DNA of 64,000 bases from Dyadobacter crusticola DSM 16708 (GTDB lineage Bacteria > Bacteroidota > Bacteroidia > Cytophagales > Spirosomataceae): contig NZ_JNJB01000001.1 in the NCBI RefSeq assembly GCF_000701505.1, forward strand, positions 496,001 through 560,000, given 5' to 3'. Position 1 is the first letter of the stretch. Every line of letters starts with the position of its first letter. The notes beneath the pieces are model-generated. The model was not told the DNA's origin. It saw only the letters and a list, made by a program, of their open reading frames with translations, and did no database searches. This document shows positions 1 through 10,088 of this stretch, piece after piece. The position numbers and the translations under genes are program-made.

Positions 1-474
1 GGGCTGGATCTGAATGTCTTCTTTAATGGAGTTGCCGGTAACAAGATCAATTTTTACGGAGTAGGCCAGTATTCTTCTGCAAACGGGATTTATGAGGATA
101 ACCAAACCGCAGACCAAATGAATGCGTGGACTCCTGAAAACCCGAACACAGATGTTCCGGAAGCGCGTTTTTATCGTGGAAACGGAAACCAGGCATCTAC
201 CCGCTACATTCTCGACGGATCTTATCTGCGCTTACGCTCAGTGACATTGGGCTACAACCTGCCTTCGAGCATCACAAGCAAACTTAAAATGGAGCGCGTG
301 CGCGTTTACGTATCAGGACTTAACCTGGCGACATTTACCAACTACAAAGGCTGGGATCCCGAAGTGAACACGGACGACTTGCCTGAGGTGGATACAAAAT
401 TTGCTTTGGGAAATGATTTTTATACAGCACCTCAGCCACGCACGATCATGGTTGGTATCAATGTTGGTTTCTAA
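1..474 (+). CDS. SusC/RagA-family TonB-dependent receptor, C-terminal fragment (partial)
   Basis: The reading frame is open from the first base of the window and ends at TAA 472-474, so the 5' end lies outside. The visible 157 residues are the last strands of an outer-membrane beta-barrel: alternating aromatic/polar segments, the typical stretch with YLRLRSVTLGYNLP, and a C-terminal strand ending in ...VGINVGF with the terminal Phe usual for outer-membrane proteins. It is followed 30 bp later by a SusD gene, the standard SusC-SusD order. Such pairs import oligosaccharides or peptides using TonB energy. The substrate cannot be told from this fragment. Confidence 0.93.
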   Translation, partial: GLDLNVFFNGVAGNKINFYGVGQYSSANGIYEDNQTADQMNAWTPENPNTDVPEARFYRGNGNQASTRYILDGSYLRLRSVTLGYNLPSSITSKLKMERVRVYVSGLNLATFTNYKGWDPEVNTDDLPEVDTKFALGNDFYTAPQPRTIMVGINVGF

Positions 475-504
475 TCGCATTCAGCTTGTTAAATTATCTG
501 AATT

Positions 505-1875
505 ATGAAAAAAAGAACATATATATATTCCCTGGCATTTGCTACGGGATCTTTCTTGCTCACAGCTTGTGACAATAGACTGGACGTAGCTCCGACGCAA
601 AGTATCGGAGAGGAAACTGCACTAAGTACCTCACGCGACGTAGAAGTGACGCTGGTCGGCGCCTACGATGCATTGCAGGATCCGGATGTTTACGGCGGCG
701 CTTTCCAGTATGCTTCTGAACTGCTGGGCAACAGTGATGAGCTGGGTTTCGGCGGGACTTTCCAAAACCTGCTCGAAATGTACAACAAGCAAATTACCAC
801 TCAGAATGTGACCTCCCTGGCCACCTGGCGCGATTCTTATGTGGCGATCAACCGCTGTAACAATGTGCTTGCTGCACTCGACATTGTAGACGAGGACAAA
901 CGTGCACGCGTGGAAGGAGAAGCGAGATTCATTCGTGGATCTGTCTATTTTGATCTGGTAAGACTGTTTGCAAGAGCATGGGGCGATGGCGATGCGGCAC
1001 AGAACCCGGGTGTACCGCTTGTACTCAAACCAACGCGGGTGGTAACAGAAGCTGATCAGATTGCAAGAAATTCTGTTGCCGAAGTGTACCAGCAAGTGCT
1101 GGCAGATCTGAATGCGGCGAAGTCACTCCTGCCTGCGGGTAACACCATTTATGCAAACAAATATGCCGCCTCTGCCCAGCTGTCCCGTGTTTATCTGATG
1201 CAGTCAAACTTTGCACAGGCCCGCGACGAAGCGAATGAAGTGATTGAATCAGGTGAATATCCACTGGCAACTGATTTTACCTCATTGTTCTACACTTTCC
1301 TGAGAAATGGCGGAGCTAATCCGAGAGAATACATTTTCTCCATGATTGTAACGCAGCAAGACGGAATAAATGATCTGAATACCTATTTCGGCGCTACTAT
1401 TGACGATATCTCGGGCAGCTCCGGACGTGGCGACATCAGGATTCTTCCGCGGCACCGCAATATGTATGAAGCGGGCGACGTACGCGGTCAGTTCTTTGTA
1501 AGCTCTATCAATACTTACACGCAGAAGCACATTGATCAGTTTGGAAATGTGCTGCAATTCCGTTCGGCAGAAATGTACCTGACACGCGCAGAAGCGAATT
1601 TCCGGCTTGGAACAGCTGTGGGCGCAACGCCGCTTGCTGACATCAACCGCATTCGCAAACGTGCCGGTATAAAGGATTTGACAACATTGACATTACCTGC
1701 CATTTTGAAGGAAAGACACCTGGAACTTGCTTTTGAAGGTCACATGCTGCATGATATCAAACGTACCAAAGGCAATGTAGGCGCATTACCCTACAATTCA
1801 CCAAGACTGATACTGCCACTTCCGCAGCGTGAGATTGATGTGAATAGAAAGCTGGTACAAAACGAGGGATATTAA
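505..1875 (+). CDS. SusD/RagB-family nutrient-binding outer-membrane lipoprotein
   Basis: 456 aa. The N-terminus is a lipoprotein signal peptide with lipobox LLTAC (Cys22), followed by the SusD-type start (CDNRLDVAPTQSI). The middle region carries TPR-like helices (RGSVYFDLVRLFARAWG), and the C-terminus has the conserved SusD segments with FRSAEMYLTRAEANFR, INRIRKRAGI and the closing ILPLPQREIDVN motif. It caps the SusC barrel of the partial upstream gene and captures the substrate at the cell surface. The gene is the last of its operon: a hairpin terminator follows 20 bp downstream. The start ATG gives a normal signal peptide. Substrate unknown. Confidence 0.95.
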   Translation: MKKRTYIYSLAFATGSFLLTACDNRLDVAPTQSIGEETALSTSRDVEVTLVGAYDALQDPDVYGGAFQYASELLGNSDELGFGGTFQNLLEMYNKQITTQNVTSLATWRDSYVAINRCNNVLAALDIVDEDKRARVEGEARFIRGSVYFDLVRLFARAWGDGDAAQNPGVPLVLKPTRVVTEADQIARNSVAEVYQQVLADLNAAKSLLPAGNTIYANKYAASAQLSRVYLMQSNFAQARDEANEVIESGEYPLATDFTSLFYTFLRNGGANPREYIFSMIVTQQDGINDLNTYFGATIDDISGSSGRGDIRILPRHRNMYEAGDVRGQFFVSSINTYTQKHIDQFGNVLQFRSAEMYLTRAEANFRLGTAVGATPLADINRIRKRAGIKDLTTLTLPAILKERHLELAFEGHMLHDIKRTKGNVGALPYNSPRLILPLPQREIDVNRKLVQNEGY

Positions 1876-1895
1876 TCTGCAACAAGCATTCAAGC

Positions 1896-1931
1896 AAAAA
1901 AGACACTCTTCTTAACGAGGAGTGTCTTTTT
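1896..1931. terminator. Bidirectional intrinsic terminator between convergent operons
   Basis: Stem AGACACTC (1901-1908) pairs with GAGTGTCT (1920-1927), flanked by an A-run on the left and a T-run on the right. It can therefore end transcription from both the SusCD pair on the left and the DUF4302 operon on the right. Confidence 0.85.
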
Positions 1932-1959
1932 GTTTTGACTAAAATAGAAAAAAATTCGA

Positions 1960-3264
1960 CTATCGCCAGCTGATCCAGGCCTTCGCATCTTTCGCACTTA
2001 CCATATCATAGGTAGTTTCTGAGGTTTGAATGAGATAAAATCCATTTGGTTCGTATAATAGCTCAGCAGCCTTAGCAACCGGGCCGGTTGCAGGAACCGG
2101 GCCTAATTTCCCATACTCTTTAAAAACGACCCGCCCATCTGACGTAAAGGTTGGTCTGGCTGGTGCGTGCGCGTACTCAAAAATGTACGACTCTCCGTCG
2201 GAAAAGATCGGTGCAAACAAATCATACCTGTTATCCACACCTGGTTGGTAGACAAAAGCAACATATAGGGCATCCCCATACTTTTCATTTTGCACGCCAA
2301 GCGCATCATCTATTCCATTGATATGAAATAGGTTTCTTGACTCCCAGTCACCGCCTGATTCGATTGGCTCCTGCCACCATCTTCTGGCAGCTGCCAGGTC
2401 AACTGAGATGGGCTTAATTGCGCCTTGCACGGTTGTAGCAAGGTTTCCCGCATTGAACCTCAGCTGAACCGCGTTTTCATTCCAGCTGAAATTACTAAAT
2501 CCGTTGATCGTCTGCGATCCATTCACGAGCGGATTAAGAAAGACAAGGTTCGCTCCGCTGAAATAATACCCGGTCGTAAAGTTCCGGGGGGTATTCCCAT
2601 CAAGCCAGGTCAGCTTAATAGTTCGTGCTTTCGCGTTCGGCGTGATTTCATAGGTAACGTTACCTACTGTAATTCTTTTGAAATAAGCCTGGTACTTGGA
2701 TATGTTGTTAAAAAGCAATGCTTTGGCCAGGTCACCGCTTTCGTAGGAAGTCGCTTGTGCCTGCGTGGCTTTTGTTAGAACAAGCCGGCTTTGATTTTTG
2801 CGGCCCACAAATGCAAGACGGTCTTCCCCGAGCGAGTCAGGAAAGATACTGAACTCAAAGTCAGACCGCAGTCCTTCTCCCGTAATCCCGCCATTTACCG
2901 CCTTATCCGGGTCAGCCAGAACGTGCAGATACGAGTAAGTATCGAAGATCAGCGACGGCGTTTGCATTGCTTTCAGGCGGTAGCTGCTTTCTTTGGAATC
3001 TTCCGCCGAGGCTGTCGAAAAATCCGAATACATCACTACCCTGTTCTGATCATTGAATTTGAAGTAAAACCCGTAGCTCCCGCCACCAGCCGGATAAATC
3101 ACCGCATTCCAGCCATAAGGCGCTTCTACCAGCTTTTTCTGATAAGAAGCCAGGGCTGCATTCAGACGCGTGTCGGCCGATTCTTCAAACAATGTATCGT
3201 CGCTGTTCTCGCAGGAAAAAAGACCTGCCGATGCAACCAGAAGATATAAAACGATTTTTTTCAT
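1960..3264 (-). CDS. DUF4302 domain-containing lipoprotein
   Basis: 434 aa from ATG at 3264 (a TTG lies one codon upstream but is less likely). The signal peptide ends in lipobox LFSC (Cys18), followed by the family-type N-terminus with ALASYQKKLVEAPYGW and YGFYFKFNDQNRVVMYSDF. I recognise DUF4302 from this segment and from the context: it closes a SusC-SusD-zinc metallohydrolase-DUF4302 operon. No enzymatic motif is visible. It is probably an outer-membrane-anchored accessory protein of the import system. The exact function of the family is unknown. Confidence 0.85.
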   Translation of the reverse strand: MKKIVLYLLVASAGLFSCENSDDTLFEESADTRLNAALASYQKKLVEAPYGWNAVIYPAGGGSYGFYFKFNDQNRVVMYSDFSTASAEDSKESSYRLKAMQTPSLIFDTYSYLHVLADPDKAVNGGITGEGLRSDFEFSIFPDSLGEDRLAFVGRKNQSRLVLTKATQAQATSYESGDLAKALLFNNISKYQAYFKRITVGNVTYEITPNAKARTIKLTWLDGNTPRNFTTGYYFSGANLVFLNPLVNGSQTINGFSNFSWNENAVQLRFNAGNLATTVQGAIKPISVDLAAARRWWQEPIESGGDWESRNLFHINGIDDALGVQNEKYGDALYVAFVYQPGVDNRYDLFAPIFSDGESYIFEYAHAPARPTFTSDGRVVFKEYGKLGPVPATGPVAKAAELLYEPNGFYLIQTSETTYDMVSAKDAKAWISWR

Positions 3265-3269
3265 CAATC

Positions 3270-4199
3270 CTAAAAAAGTTGGTTCATCGACCCTCTTACC
3301 CTTTTTTGGAGGCTGTAAAAGTCTATATTCCAGGTATTTTTATAATATGCCACTACAATCGCCTCCTTCTGCCGGAGCGAAGCCTGCGCCTGAGCCTTGG
3401 TTACTCCCCGCGGGCTCGTGCCTTCCGGAATGGAGTTTACGATCTTATCAAAGCCCGCTTTTCCTTCGGTGAGCATCATAGCGATCATTTCTACGAAATC
3501 TTCATCGAAATTGAGCGAGCTGTAAGCAGTAACAAACCCGTCGCGCCTCGCATCCGCATCCGACCAGTTGATCCAGTTCCCACCCTGGTAAAGTGATTTG
3601 GTGATGTTACGATATTCTACCGGATAAAGTACCGTCTGGTGGAGAATGTGACCAAACTCATGGTGAATCGTATGCAGGAACCAGTCTTTCACAAAGGATG
3701 AATCCCTGCCTGCATTATACCCCTGCATTCCCTTTATCTTGAAGAGGTTAACCCCAAACAGAACCACTTTGCGACCGCCTTCTGCGGTACCAAGCGTAAT
3801 AGAGCCTTCTGCATTGTACTCGTTACTGCCTGAAAGAATGAAGAATTTGGGAGAAAAACGGTTATAAAACACTTTCCCTGCTTCCTGAACGTAAGGTACC
3901 GTCCACGCTTTTTTGATCGTGCTCAGCAGCGGAACTACCTGGGCTTCGTCAGGCGGCACAAGCGTTTTGGTGATATTGCCAAACTCAAACTGGTCCCATT
4001 TATACTTCGCAGAGATATTGTAAGGCGTGGTGAGACTATCCAGAATCCATTGATCCACGGGTCCGGGTACCCATTCGTCACCGCCAAGTCCGGGAATTTC
4101 CTCCACTTCGCCGATTTCTTCCTCCTTACAGGAAGTCACCAGCGTACTGAGCGCCAACATTCCGGCGAGGGATATTTTTGATAATACCTTTGTGATCAT
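3270..4199 (-). CDS. Substrate import-associated zinc metallohydrolase lipoprotein
   Basis: 309 aa from ATG 4199 (the reading frame also has a TTG at 4211). Lipobox VTSC gives a lipidated Cys24. The zinc site is the HEFGHILH motif around residues 180-187: HExxH plus a third His three residues on. A downstream acidic segment (DEDFVEMIAMML) is typical of this family. Proteins of this type are known as a family linked to SusC/SusD loci and are thought to act on imported substrate at the cell surface, most likely as peptidases; this is family knowledge, not shown here. The gene lies between SusD (4212) and DUF4302 (3264) with gaps of 12 and 5 bp, so they are surely one transcript. Confidence 0.9.
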   Translation of the reverse strand: MITKVLSKISLAGMLALSTLVTSCKEEEIGEVEEIPGLGGDEWVPGPVDQWILDSLTTPYNISAKYKWDQFEFGNITKTLVPPDEAQVVPLLSTIKKAWTVPYVQEAGKVFYNRFSPKFFILSGSNEYNAEGSITLGTAEGGRKVVLFGVNLFKIKGMQGYNAGRDSSFVKDWFLHTIHHEFGHILHQTVLYPVEYRNITKSLYQGGNWINWSDADARRDGFVTAYSSLNFDEDFVEMIAMMLTEGKAGFDKIVNSIPEGTSPRGVTKAQAQASLRQKEAIVVAYYKNTWNIDFYSLQKRVRGSMNQLF

Positions 4200-4211
4200 T
4201 GTCTGTATCAA

Positions 4212-5684
4212 TTATCTGCTATTCTGTTCTATACCTGCCAAGGTTGCGGATTGTGGAATTTGCAAAACCCGCCGCGGATCGTTTGCCGCAAGTGCAATCA
4301 CCTGCCCTGATGCAGTTACATGTTCCACTGGTATTGCGTACCGTTGCAAATCAAACCACCTCATCCCTTCCTGTACAAATTCAACTCTCTTAAATGCCAG
4401 TACCGTATTGATAATCGCTGAACGCGTGTTATTAACATTAAAAAAATTACGCATTCTGCTAGCTGTTACCGTGTGTGTGGAAGGATTGTAATTAGATACC
4501 CGTTTACTTACAAACAGGTTCAGGTCCGCAATACTTTCTGTTGTATTATTCAGGTACGCATTTGCTTCAATTCTGTTGAACAAAACTTCCTCTACGGTAA
4601 ATAAGGGCAGCATTACATAAGGTAAGCCAATTTCTGCATTCACCGATTCACGCACAAAATACTCATTCAGTTTGGGGATCAAGTAATTATTGTCGCCCTG
4701 GGTGTACAATGGATACGCCCAGCTCGCATTGCCGCCAATAATCCCTTCTCCTGCTGAAACTTCCTGCCATTTCCTGAAATTCATCCCGTAACGGTATCGG
4801 GCCACATGCCTGCCATACAGGGATGATGTTTCTGCAAGCAACAAATTCGCATTCTGGTTTGCGCGGGAATAGGTGTTGTACAGCTCAGCGGGTGACAAAC
4901 TTTCGTAGGTTGTATTCCACGGACGCAGATTTTCACCAATATTCCCACCGGGAAATGCTGCGTTGGCATACTGCAGCACTTTCTGGTAATCCTTTTTGAA
5001 AAGATAAAACCGGCTTGCAAATGCATTGGCAGCTGCACGGTTGAAATGATACTTGGGCACCGTGTAAGATCCGTCGCTGATCAGCGGCAATCCTTCCAGC
5101 AGATCCTTTTCAATCATTTCGTAAACATAAGCTACCGTTCTGCGCTCATATTGTTTCAGCACCACGCGCTCCGGCTCAGTTACATAAGGAATCCCGGGAT
5201 CGGTATTTGGTTGGGCAGGATCGTAAAATTTGCTAAAAAAGTTTACAAGCATAAAATGCGCGTAAGCACGTGCCACCAGCGCCTCCCCTTTCTGCGCACT
5301 GTATTCCTCCGGATTTTCCGCTTTACTAATGAGGTCGAGCGCCTGGTTTGCTACGGAAATTGCCCGGTAGCATTCCGCCCAGTACTGGTCCGGCGAATCC
5401 TGATCATCCACTGTGGCTTCCACTTCCTCGAAGAAAAATGAAAACCGGTTTGTCTTGTCATCTTCACCAATCCCTTTGTCAGTCACATTATCGCTCATTG
5501 TTTCTGCAAATACTACATAGCCGCCCTGTGGATAGGCAGTTGTCAGCAGCTGCGATACTTGTTTCGGCGTGTTAATCAAAGCTCTTGTGCTATCCGGTTC
5601 GGTGGAGAGGAAGTCCTCACAGCCTGCCGATATGGTCACCAGCAAGATGAGCCACACGTATTTCATATTTTTATAGCTCTTCAT
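4212..5684 (-). CDS. SusD/RagB-family nutrient-binding lipoprotein
   Basis: 490 aa from ATG 5684; the longer frame to 5702 begins with TTG and adds an unneeded leader. Lipobox ISAGC gives Cys22. The body has the SusD features: VARAYAHFMLVNFF, then FNRAAANAFASRFYLFKKDY (TPR-like helices) and a C-terminal RVEFVQEGMRWFDLQRYAIPVEH segment. It is the second gene of the four-gene operon that starts with the SusC at 9078 and ends with DUF4302. Pairing with a metallohydrolase instead of glycoside hydrolases hints that the substrate may be a peptide or peptide-bearing compound; that is inference. Confidence 0.95.
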   Translation of the reverse strand: MKSYKNMKYVWLILLVTISAGCEDFLSTEPDSTRALINTPKQVSQLLTTAYPQGGYVVFAETMSDNVTDKGIGEDDKTNRFSFFFEEVEATVDDQDSPDQYWAECYRAISVANQALDLISKAENPEEYSAQKGEALVARAYAHFMLVNFFSKFYDPAQPNTDPGIPYVTEPERVVLKQYERRTVAYVYEMIEKDLLEGLPLISDGSYTVPKYHFNRAAANAFASRFYLFKKDYQKVLQYANAAFPGGNIGENLRPWNTTYESLSPAELYNTYSRANQNANLLLAETSSLYGRHVARYRYGMNFRKWQEVSAGEGIIGGNASWAYPLYTQGDNNYLIPKLNEYFVRESVNAEIGLPYVMLPLFTVEEVLFNRIEANAYLNNTTESIADLNLFVSKRVSNYNPSTHTVTASRMRNFFNVNNTRSAIINTVLAFKRVEFVQEGMRWFDLQRYAIPVEHVTASGQVIALAANDPRRVLQIPQSATLAGIEQNSR

Positions 5685-5721
5685 ATCAATATTTTTAATC
5701 AAATCTTCGTGCTACTCTCTG

Positions 5722-8700
5722 TTACAATGTCAGTTTCAATGCAACTGTAAACTGCTTCTGAATAGGCTGCGCTACTCCGCCTGAGTTAAAGAATTCCGGA
5801 TCCTGTCCTTTCAGCTTCTTATCAGAATAGATCAACCACGGATTGATCGACGACAGCTGGATGCTTGCTCCCTTCAAACCGTAGCGAGTAGCAATGGAAA
5901 CAGGAACTTTATAGGAAAGCGAAACGGACTTTAATCTGATAAAATCACCCTTCGCGACCCGTTCAGTTGAGTAATTGTAAATATTGTAAGGATAAGTACC
6001 TGCAAGATACTGAGCTTGTAGCTTGTCAGGAATTGATGCCACGGGCGTTACGCCTTCTTCGCCCGAAATCAACCAGCGATCGAGAAACTCTCTGGGCATT
6101 GCATCAAGATCACTGAATACAGTTTTGTACAATGGATTCAGGCGGATCTTGTTACCATATTGGTAAGTTAAGAATACATTTAGGGATAAATCTTTATAAG
6201 TAAGTGTATTGTTAAACCCGCCGGTTACGGGTGGATCCACCGGACCTTCATATTTGAGAAAAGACACATTTTGATCCTGCAAATAAACATCGGAGTTTAC
6301 TTCCCCATTTTCATTCACAAAGATCGGCACACCGGCTTTCGGATCTAATGCGCGGTAATCAATGGAAAAGAGGCTTCTCACCGGCCGGCCTTTTACATTC
6401 GCGCCTTCGGCTTTTACAAGATCAAAAATGCCAGGGGAGTTATCAACATTGGTAATGTGGGTTTTGGCATATCCCACAGTGATCCTGGACCGGAAGTCCC
6501 AGTCATTGCTTTTGTACAAAACACCATCAACTGAAAAATCGACGCCATAAGATTGCATATCCGCGTAGTTGGCAACTTTGTAGATCTGCCCTCCGATACC
6601 TGAGGTTCTTATTTCATCAATCAAATCGAAACTGTTCCTGATATAACCGTCCACTGTGAGGTTCACCCGATTGGCAAACAGGCCGAGATCGAGTCCGAGA
6701 TTCCCGCTGTATAATTTCTCCCAGGTCAGTTCGGTATTTTCAAGCGATGACAGCGCGATTGCGGATTCTTTTTCGTCTGCAAAAGGCCTTCTCGTGATAA
6801 TACTTTGGAACAAAGCGGCGGAGTTGGTGGCCGGGCCAGTATCAGCTGAAAGTCCATAACTCGCTCTTAATCGGCCCATACTCAACCATTTGAACCCCTT
6901 GATGAAGTTCTCACGGTCAAAATTCCATGATCCTGCAATTGTATAAGTTGGCAACCAGCGTGCAATCGCCGATTTACCAAAACCATTGGAACCATCGTAG
7001 CGGACATAGCCGGTAAAGTTGTATTTATCATCCAGTGTGTACCCTGCACTTCCGTAGAATGCCGCGAAACGTTCATAGTCCATTCGCATTCCGTAGTACT
7101 GGAAGTTTGTCTCAATGGTTTGTTTCAATATGCGGTAATCTACAAACGGAGTTCCTCCCTGATCGTACTGAAATCCGTATCCGGTGTTATTGGAATTCTG
7201 GCGATTCGTATACTTGATCTCCTGACCAGCCAGCAGGTCAATCTGGTGCCTTTCAGCAAAAATCTTGTTGAACCTGAAATTATTCCGGATGTTGTAAAAC
7301 AGCATCTGATCTTCATTCCGATTGTAAAAACCGCCACTCGGCAACACGATCACAGGATATGCATTGGGCACATCAGGATCTGTGTAGAGGTATTTGTTAG
7401 CCAGAGCAATAGTTGAATTATCAGCAGCGCGGTATGCATTCGCCATATTACTATGCTCAGTAATAATGTGCTCGCGGCCCGTCTGAATGTAGCGCAATGC
7501 GCCCAGGAAATCGTAGCTGATATGGTCAGTGAGCTTATAGGATAGGTTTCCCTGAAGTTTGATGTCTGCCAGGTTCAGGTTAATCCTGTTGTTAGCAAGC
7601 TCGGATACAATGTTGAATGGCGCAAAATTCCTTCTGAAATATTCCAGGTTGCCATTTTCATCGTAAGCTGTCAAAGTTCGGCTGGTATTCAGTGCATAGC
7701 TGAATGGATTAATATCAAAATCCCTGTCGAACTTACCTTCCACCGGGTTGCTTTGGCGGCTTAGGGAGCCTGGGGCCTGTTGCCTTCTCACGGAAGCAAG
7801 CGTGGTGAGGCCGATACTCAGCTTATCGGAAAGCTGGTAAGTGTTGTTAAAATTCAATGTGTACCGTTTCACCTTATCGGCGATCGTCCATCCATTATCA
7901 TCCAGGTAACTTACGGAAGCATAGGAACTTGATTTATCAGTACCAAACGAAATGCTGACCGAATGTTCGTGAATGAAATTTTGACGGAAGAGTACATCAA
8001 ACCAGTCGGTATTGGCATTTGCATACCTCAGCAGGTAGTTTTTCTTGGCTGCCTGGGTGTTGGGAATCGGGAAATTACCCTGGCTGTCGCCATTGAGTGA
8101 ATTGTAATATTTCCCATACACACCGAAGTCAGGTTTGGAGAGAATATCGGAATTCAGGTACCCTTTCCGCTCCAATTCGCCCAGTACCGACATTTGCTGG
8201 GCAGAATTCATGATGTTGAAATTGCGGTAGGATGGCGTAAGCTGAGTGCTGAAATTACCTGAGTAAGTAATCACCGGCTTCCCGCTCTTACCCTTTTTGG
8301 TTGTGATCACAATTACCCCATTCATCGCGCGGGCACCGTACAATGCAGCCGCAGCGGCATCTTTCAGGATATCAAAAGTCTCGATATCGTTCGGGTTAAG
8401 TCCCGCTACCGCCGAACCGAGCAATGTGGTAGGATCGCCACTGGAAAGCTGGTCATTGGAAATATTAACGATATCCTCCTGAACTACACCGTCGATCACC
8501 CAAAGTGGCTTGTTGTCTCCATTCAAAGAAGTTGCGCCGCGGATGCGGATTTTAGGTGCGGCTCCGAAAGTACCCGACACATTCTGAATAGAAACCCCCG
8601 CAGCGCGGCCTTCCAGCATGCGGCTCACATCGGGAAGTCCGTCAATCTTTACATCGTCCGTTTTGAGCGTAACAGCCGAGCCCGTAAACTTATCCTTGTC

Positions 8701-9078
8701 GATCTGCTGGAAACCGGTGACCACGACATCCTGCAAACCAACGGCATCCTCAGCCAGCTCAATTGTCATATTCCGTGCGGCAGGCAACTCTTTTGGCAAA
8801 AAACCGATCATTGTCACCACCAGCGTAGCCCCTTCATTTACATCAGAAATAACGAATTCACCTCTTTCGTTGGTGACAGTACCTTTTTGCGTGCCTTTGA
8901 CGCGCACTGTAGAGCCGATCAGCACTTCGCCGGAAGTGCTTTTAACAACACCCCTCACCTCGATAGCGAGCGCAGCCGAAAAGGAATAACGGGGAGAAAG
9001 GAAAATTGAAAAGAATAAAACACCAAGAAGCCACAACGAAAGCCGACCCTGGCCACTGTTCCGGTAAAAACGATCCAT
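5722..9078 (-). CDS. SusC/RagA-family TonB-linked outer-membrane protein
   Basis: 1118 aa, full length. The N-terminal signal segment (residues about 1-37) is followed by a carboxypeptidase-like regulatory domain (VRGVVKSTSGEVLIGSTVRVKG, about 40-120), the plug domain (VVVTGFQQI, SRMLEGRAAGVSIQ, PLWVIDGVVQED) and a long beta-barrel ending in ...FTVALKLTL. It is the first gene of the SusC-SusD-metallohydrolase-DUF4302 operon; the SusD start lies 37 bp beyond its stop. The 280 bp upstream (9079-9358) must hold the promoter, but I found no good TAnnTTTG match there. No adjacent sigma/anti-sigma pair or hybrid sensor is present. Confidence 0.95.
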   Translation of the reverse strand: MDRFYRNSGQGRLSLWLLGVLFFSIFLSPRYSFSAALAIEVRGVVKSTSGEVLIGSTVRVKGTQKGTVTNERGEFVISDVNEGATLVVTMIGFLPKELPAARNMTIELAEDAVGLQDVVVTGFQQIDKDKFTGSAVTLKTDDVKIDGLPDVSRMLEGRAAGVSIQNVSGTFGAAPKIRIRGATSLNGDNKPLWVIDGVVQEDIVNISNDQLSSGDPTTLLGSAVAGLNPNDIETFDILKDAAAAALYGARAMNGVIVITTKKGKSGKPVITYSGNFSTQLTPSYRNFNIMNSAQQMSVLGELERKGYLNSDILSKPDFGVYGKYYNSLNGDSQGNFPIPNTQAAKKNYLLRYANANTDWFDVLFRQNFIHEHSVSISFGTDKSSSYASVSYLDDNGWTIADKVKRYTLNFNNTYQLSDKLSIGLTTLASVRRQQAPGSLSRQSNPVEGKFDRDFDINPFSYALNTSRTLTAYDENGNLEYFRRNFAPFNIVSELANNRINLNLADIKLQGNLSYKLTDHISYDFLGALRYIQTGREHIITEHSNMANAYRAADNSTIALANKYLYTDPDVPNAYPVIVLPSGGFYNRNEDQMLFYNIRNNFRFNKIFAERHQIDLLAGQEIKYTNRQNSNNTGYGFQYDQGGTPFVDYRILKQTIETNFQYYGMRMDYERFAAFYGSAGYTLDDKYNFTGYVRYDGSNGFGKSAIARWLPTYTIAGSWNFDRENFIKGFKWLSMGRLRASYGLSADTGPATNSAALFQSIITRRPFADEKESAIALSSLENTELTWEKLYSGNLGLDLGLFANRVNLTVDGYIRNSFDLIDEIRTSGIGGQIYKVANYADMQSYGVDFSVDGVLYKSNDWDFRSRITVGYAKTHITNVDNSPGIFDLVKAEGANVKGRPVRSLFSIDYRALDPKAGVPIFVNENGEVNSDVYLQDQNVSFLKYEGPVDPPVTGGFNNTLTYKDLSLNVFLTYQYGNKIRLNPLYKTVFSDLDAMPREFLDRWLISGEEGVTPVASIPDKLQAQYLAGTYPYNIYNYSTERVAKGDFIRLKSVSLSYKVPVSIATRYGLKGASIQLSSINPWLIYSDKKLKGQDPEFFNSGGVAQPIQKQFTVALKLTL

Positions 9079-9358
9079 ATGATTGTGTATAAGTCTATCT
9101 CAAAAATTATTGGGCTTCCGACTACTCGGCTTTGGTTAATTAGTATGTTCAATAATACATATTATAGTCTTAAAAAACGAACTCATTTTTTCGCTTTTGA
9201 CAAGAGCATGCAAACGATGAATGGAATTTCAGTTCCAGAGTTGATAATCCGGGTACGCAGAAATTATAGCTGATGTGGAGGGTGCGATAAGTATTGGTAT
9301 AAATATCTTTATTAAAACAATTTAGCGCGAGATTTATTGTAACCTTCTGAGGTGTTAT

Positions 9359-9964
9359 CTAATCTATTTTCGCATTGTTTTCAGAACTTTTGGCAGGGCT
9401 TGTTAAAACTGAAGTAATGCGGTTAAGTTCGTCCACTTTATACGCAAAATCCCCTTTGAGCATATCCCTGACTGCCTTCAACTGCTGCATTGCAGTTTCA
9501 AGATTATCTGGCAGCGCTTCACCCAATACTTCTTTCAATCTTTTGGCCAAAGTAGGCGACATTCCATTAGTGGAAATAGCCACTTTGAGATTTCCTTTGC
9601 GGACAACCGAAGAGAGATAAAAATCACAGATTGCGGGCGTATCGGCCACATTGGCAAGAATATGCCGCGCTCTTGCAGTATTCCAGATACGCTTATTTTC
9701 TTCCTTATCGTTGGTAGCCACAATGACCAGGTCTTTATTGTCGAGATCCTGATCTTCAAAAACCCGCCGGATCAATGTGATTCTTTCTTTTTCCGCAGCC
9801 AGATCCAGAATCTCCTGACGGATCTCAGGCGCGACAAGTGTAATCGTAGCTCTTGGTGAATTGTCCAGTACCGCGGTGATTTTTTCCAGCCCCACGTAAC
9901 CTCCCCCTACAATCAGAGTATGCAGGTTTTCAAGCTTGATAAAAATAGGGAAAAGCTCGTTCAC
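9359..9964 (-). CDS. Precorrin-2 dehydrogenase / sirohydrochlorin ferrochelatase (siroheme synthesis)
   Basis: 201 aa from a GTG at 9964, which gives the family-typical N-terminus NELFPIFIKLENL. The frame extends to 10066, but that extension looks non-coding and would run close to the divergent ABC-F promoter. The Rossmann motif LIVGGGYVGLEK (about residues 13-24) and ISTNGMSPTLAKRLKE match the Met8/CysG N-terminal family. That family oxidises precorrin-2 with NAD+ to sirohydrochlorin and often inserts Fe2+ to make siroheme for sulfite and nitrite reductases. No cysG methyltransferase or sulfate assimilation gene is adjacent in this window. Confidence 0.9.
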   Translation of the reverse strand: MNELFPIFIKLENLHTLIVGGGYVGLEKITAVLDNSPRATITLVAPEIRQEILDLAAEKERITLIRRVFEDQDLDNKDLVIVATNDKEENKRIWNTARARHILANVADTPAICDFYLSSVVRKGNLKVAISTNGMSPTLAKRLKEVLGEALPDNLETAMQQLKAVRDMLKGDFAYKVDELNRITSVLTSPAKSSENNAKID

Positions 9965-10088
9965 AGCTTGTTGTTTAGATGAATGGATTATAATCAAATT
10001 TACTATAAAATTAGATTGCATTCTACCTGTTGGGTCTGGTTTATAACTATTCCAACAATGCGACATTTACTATCTGCTTCTTTCCGTG

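Noticed and set aside
631..1557. Antisense reading frames inside the SusD gene
   Set aside because: They lie fully within a well-supported SusD gene and show no family motifs.
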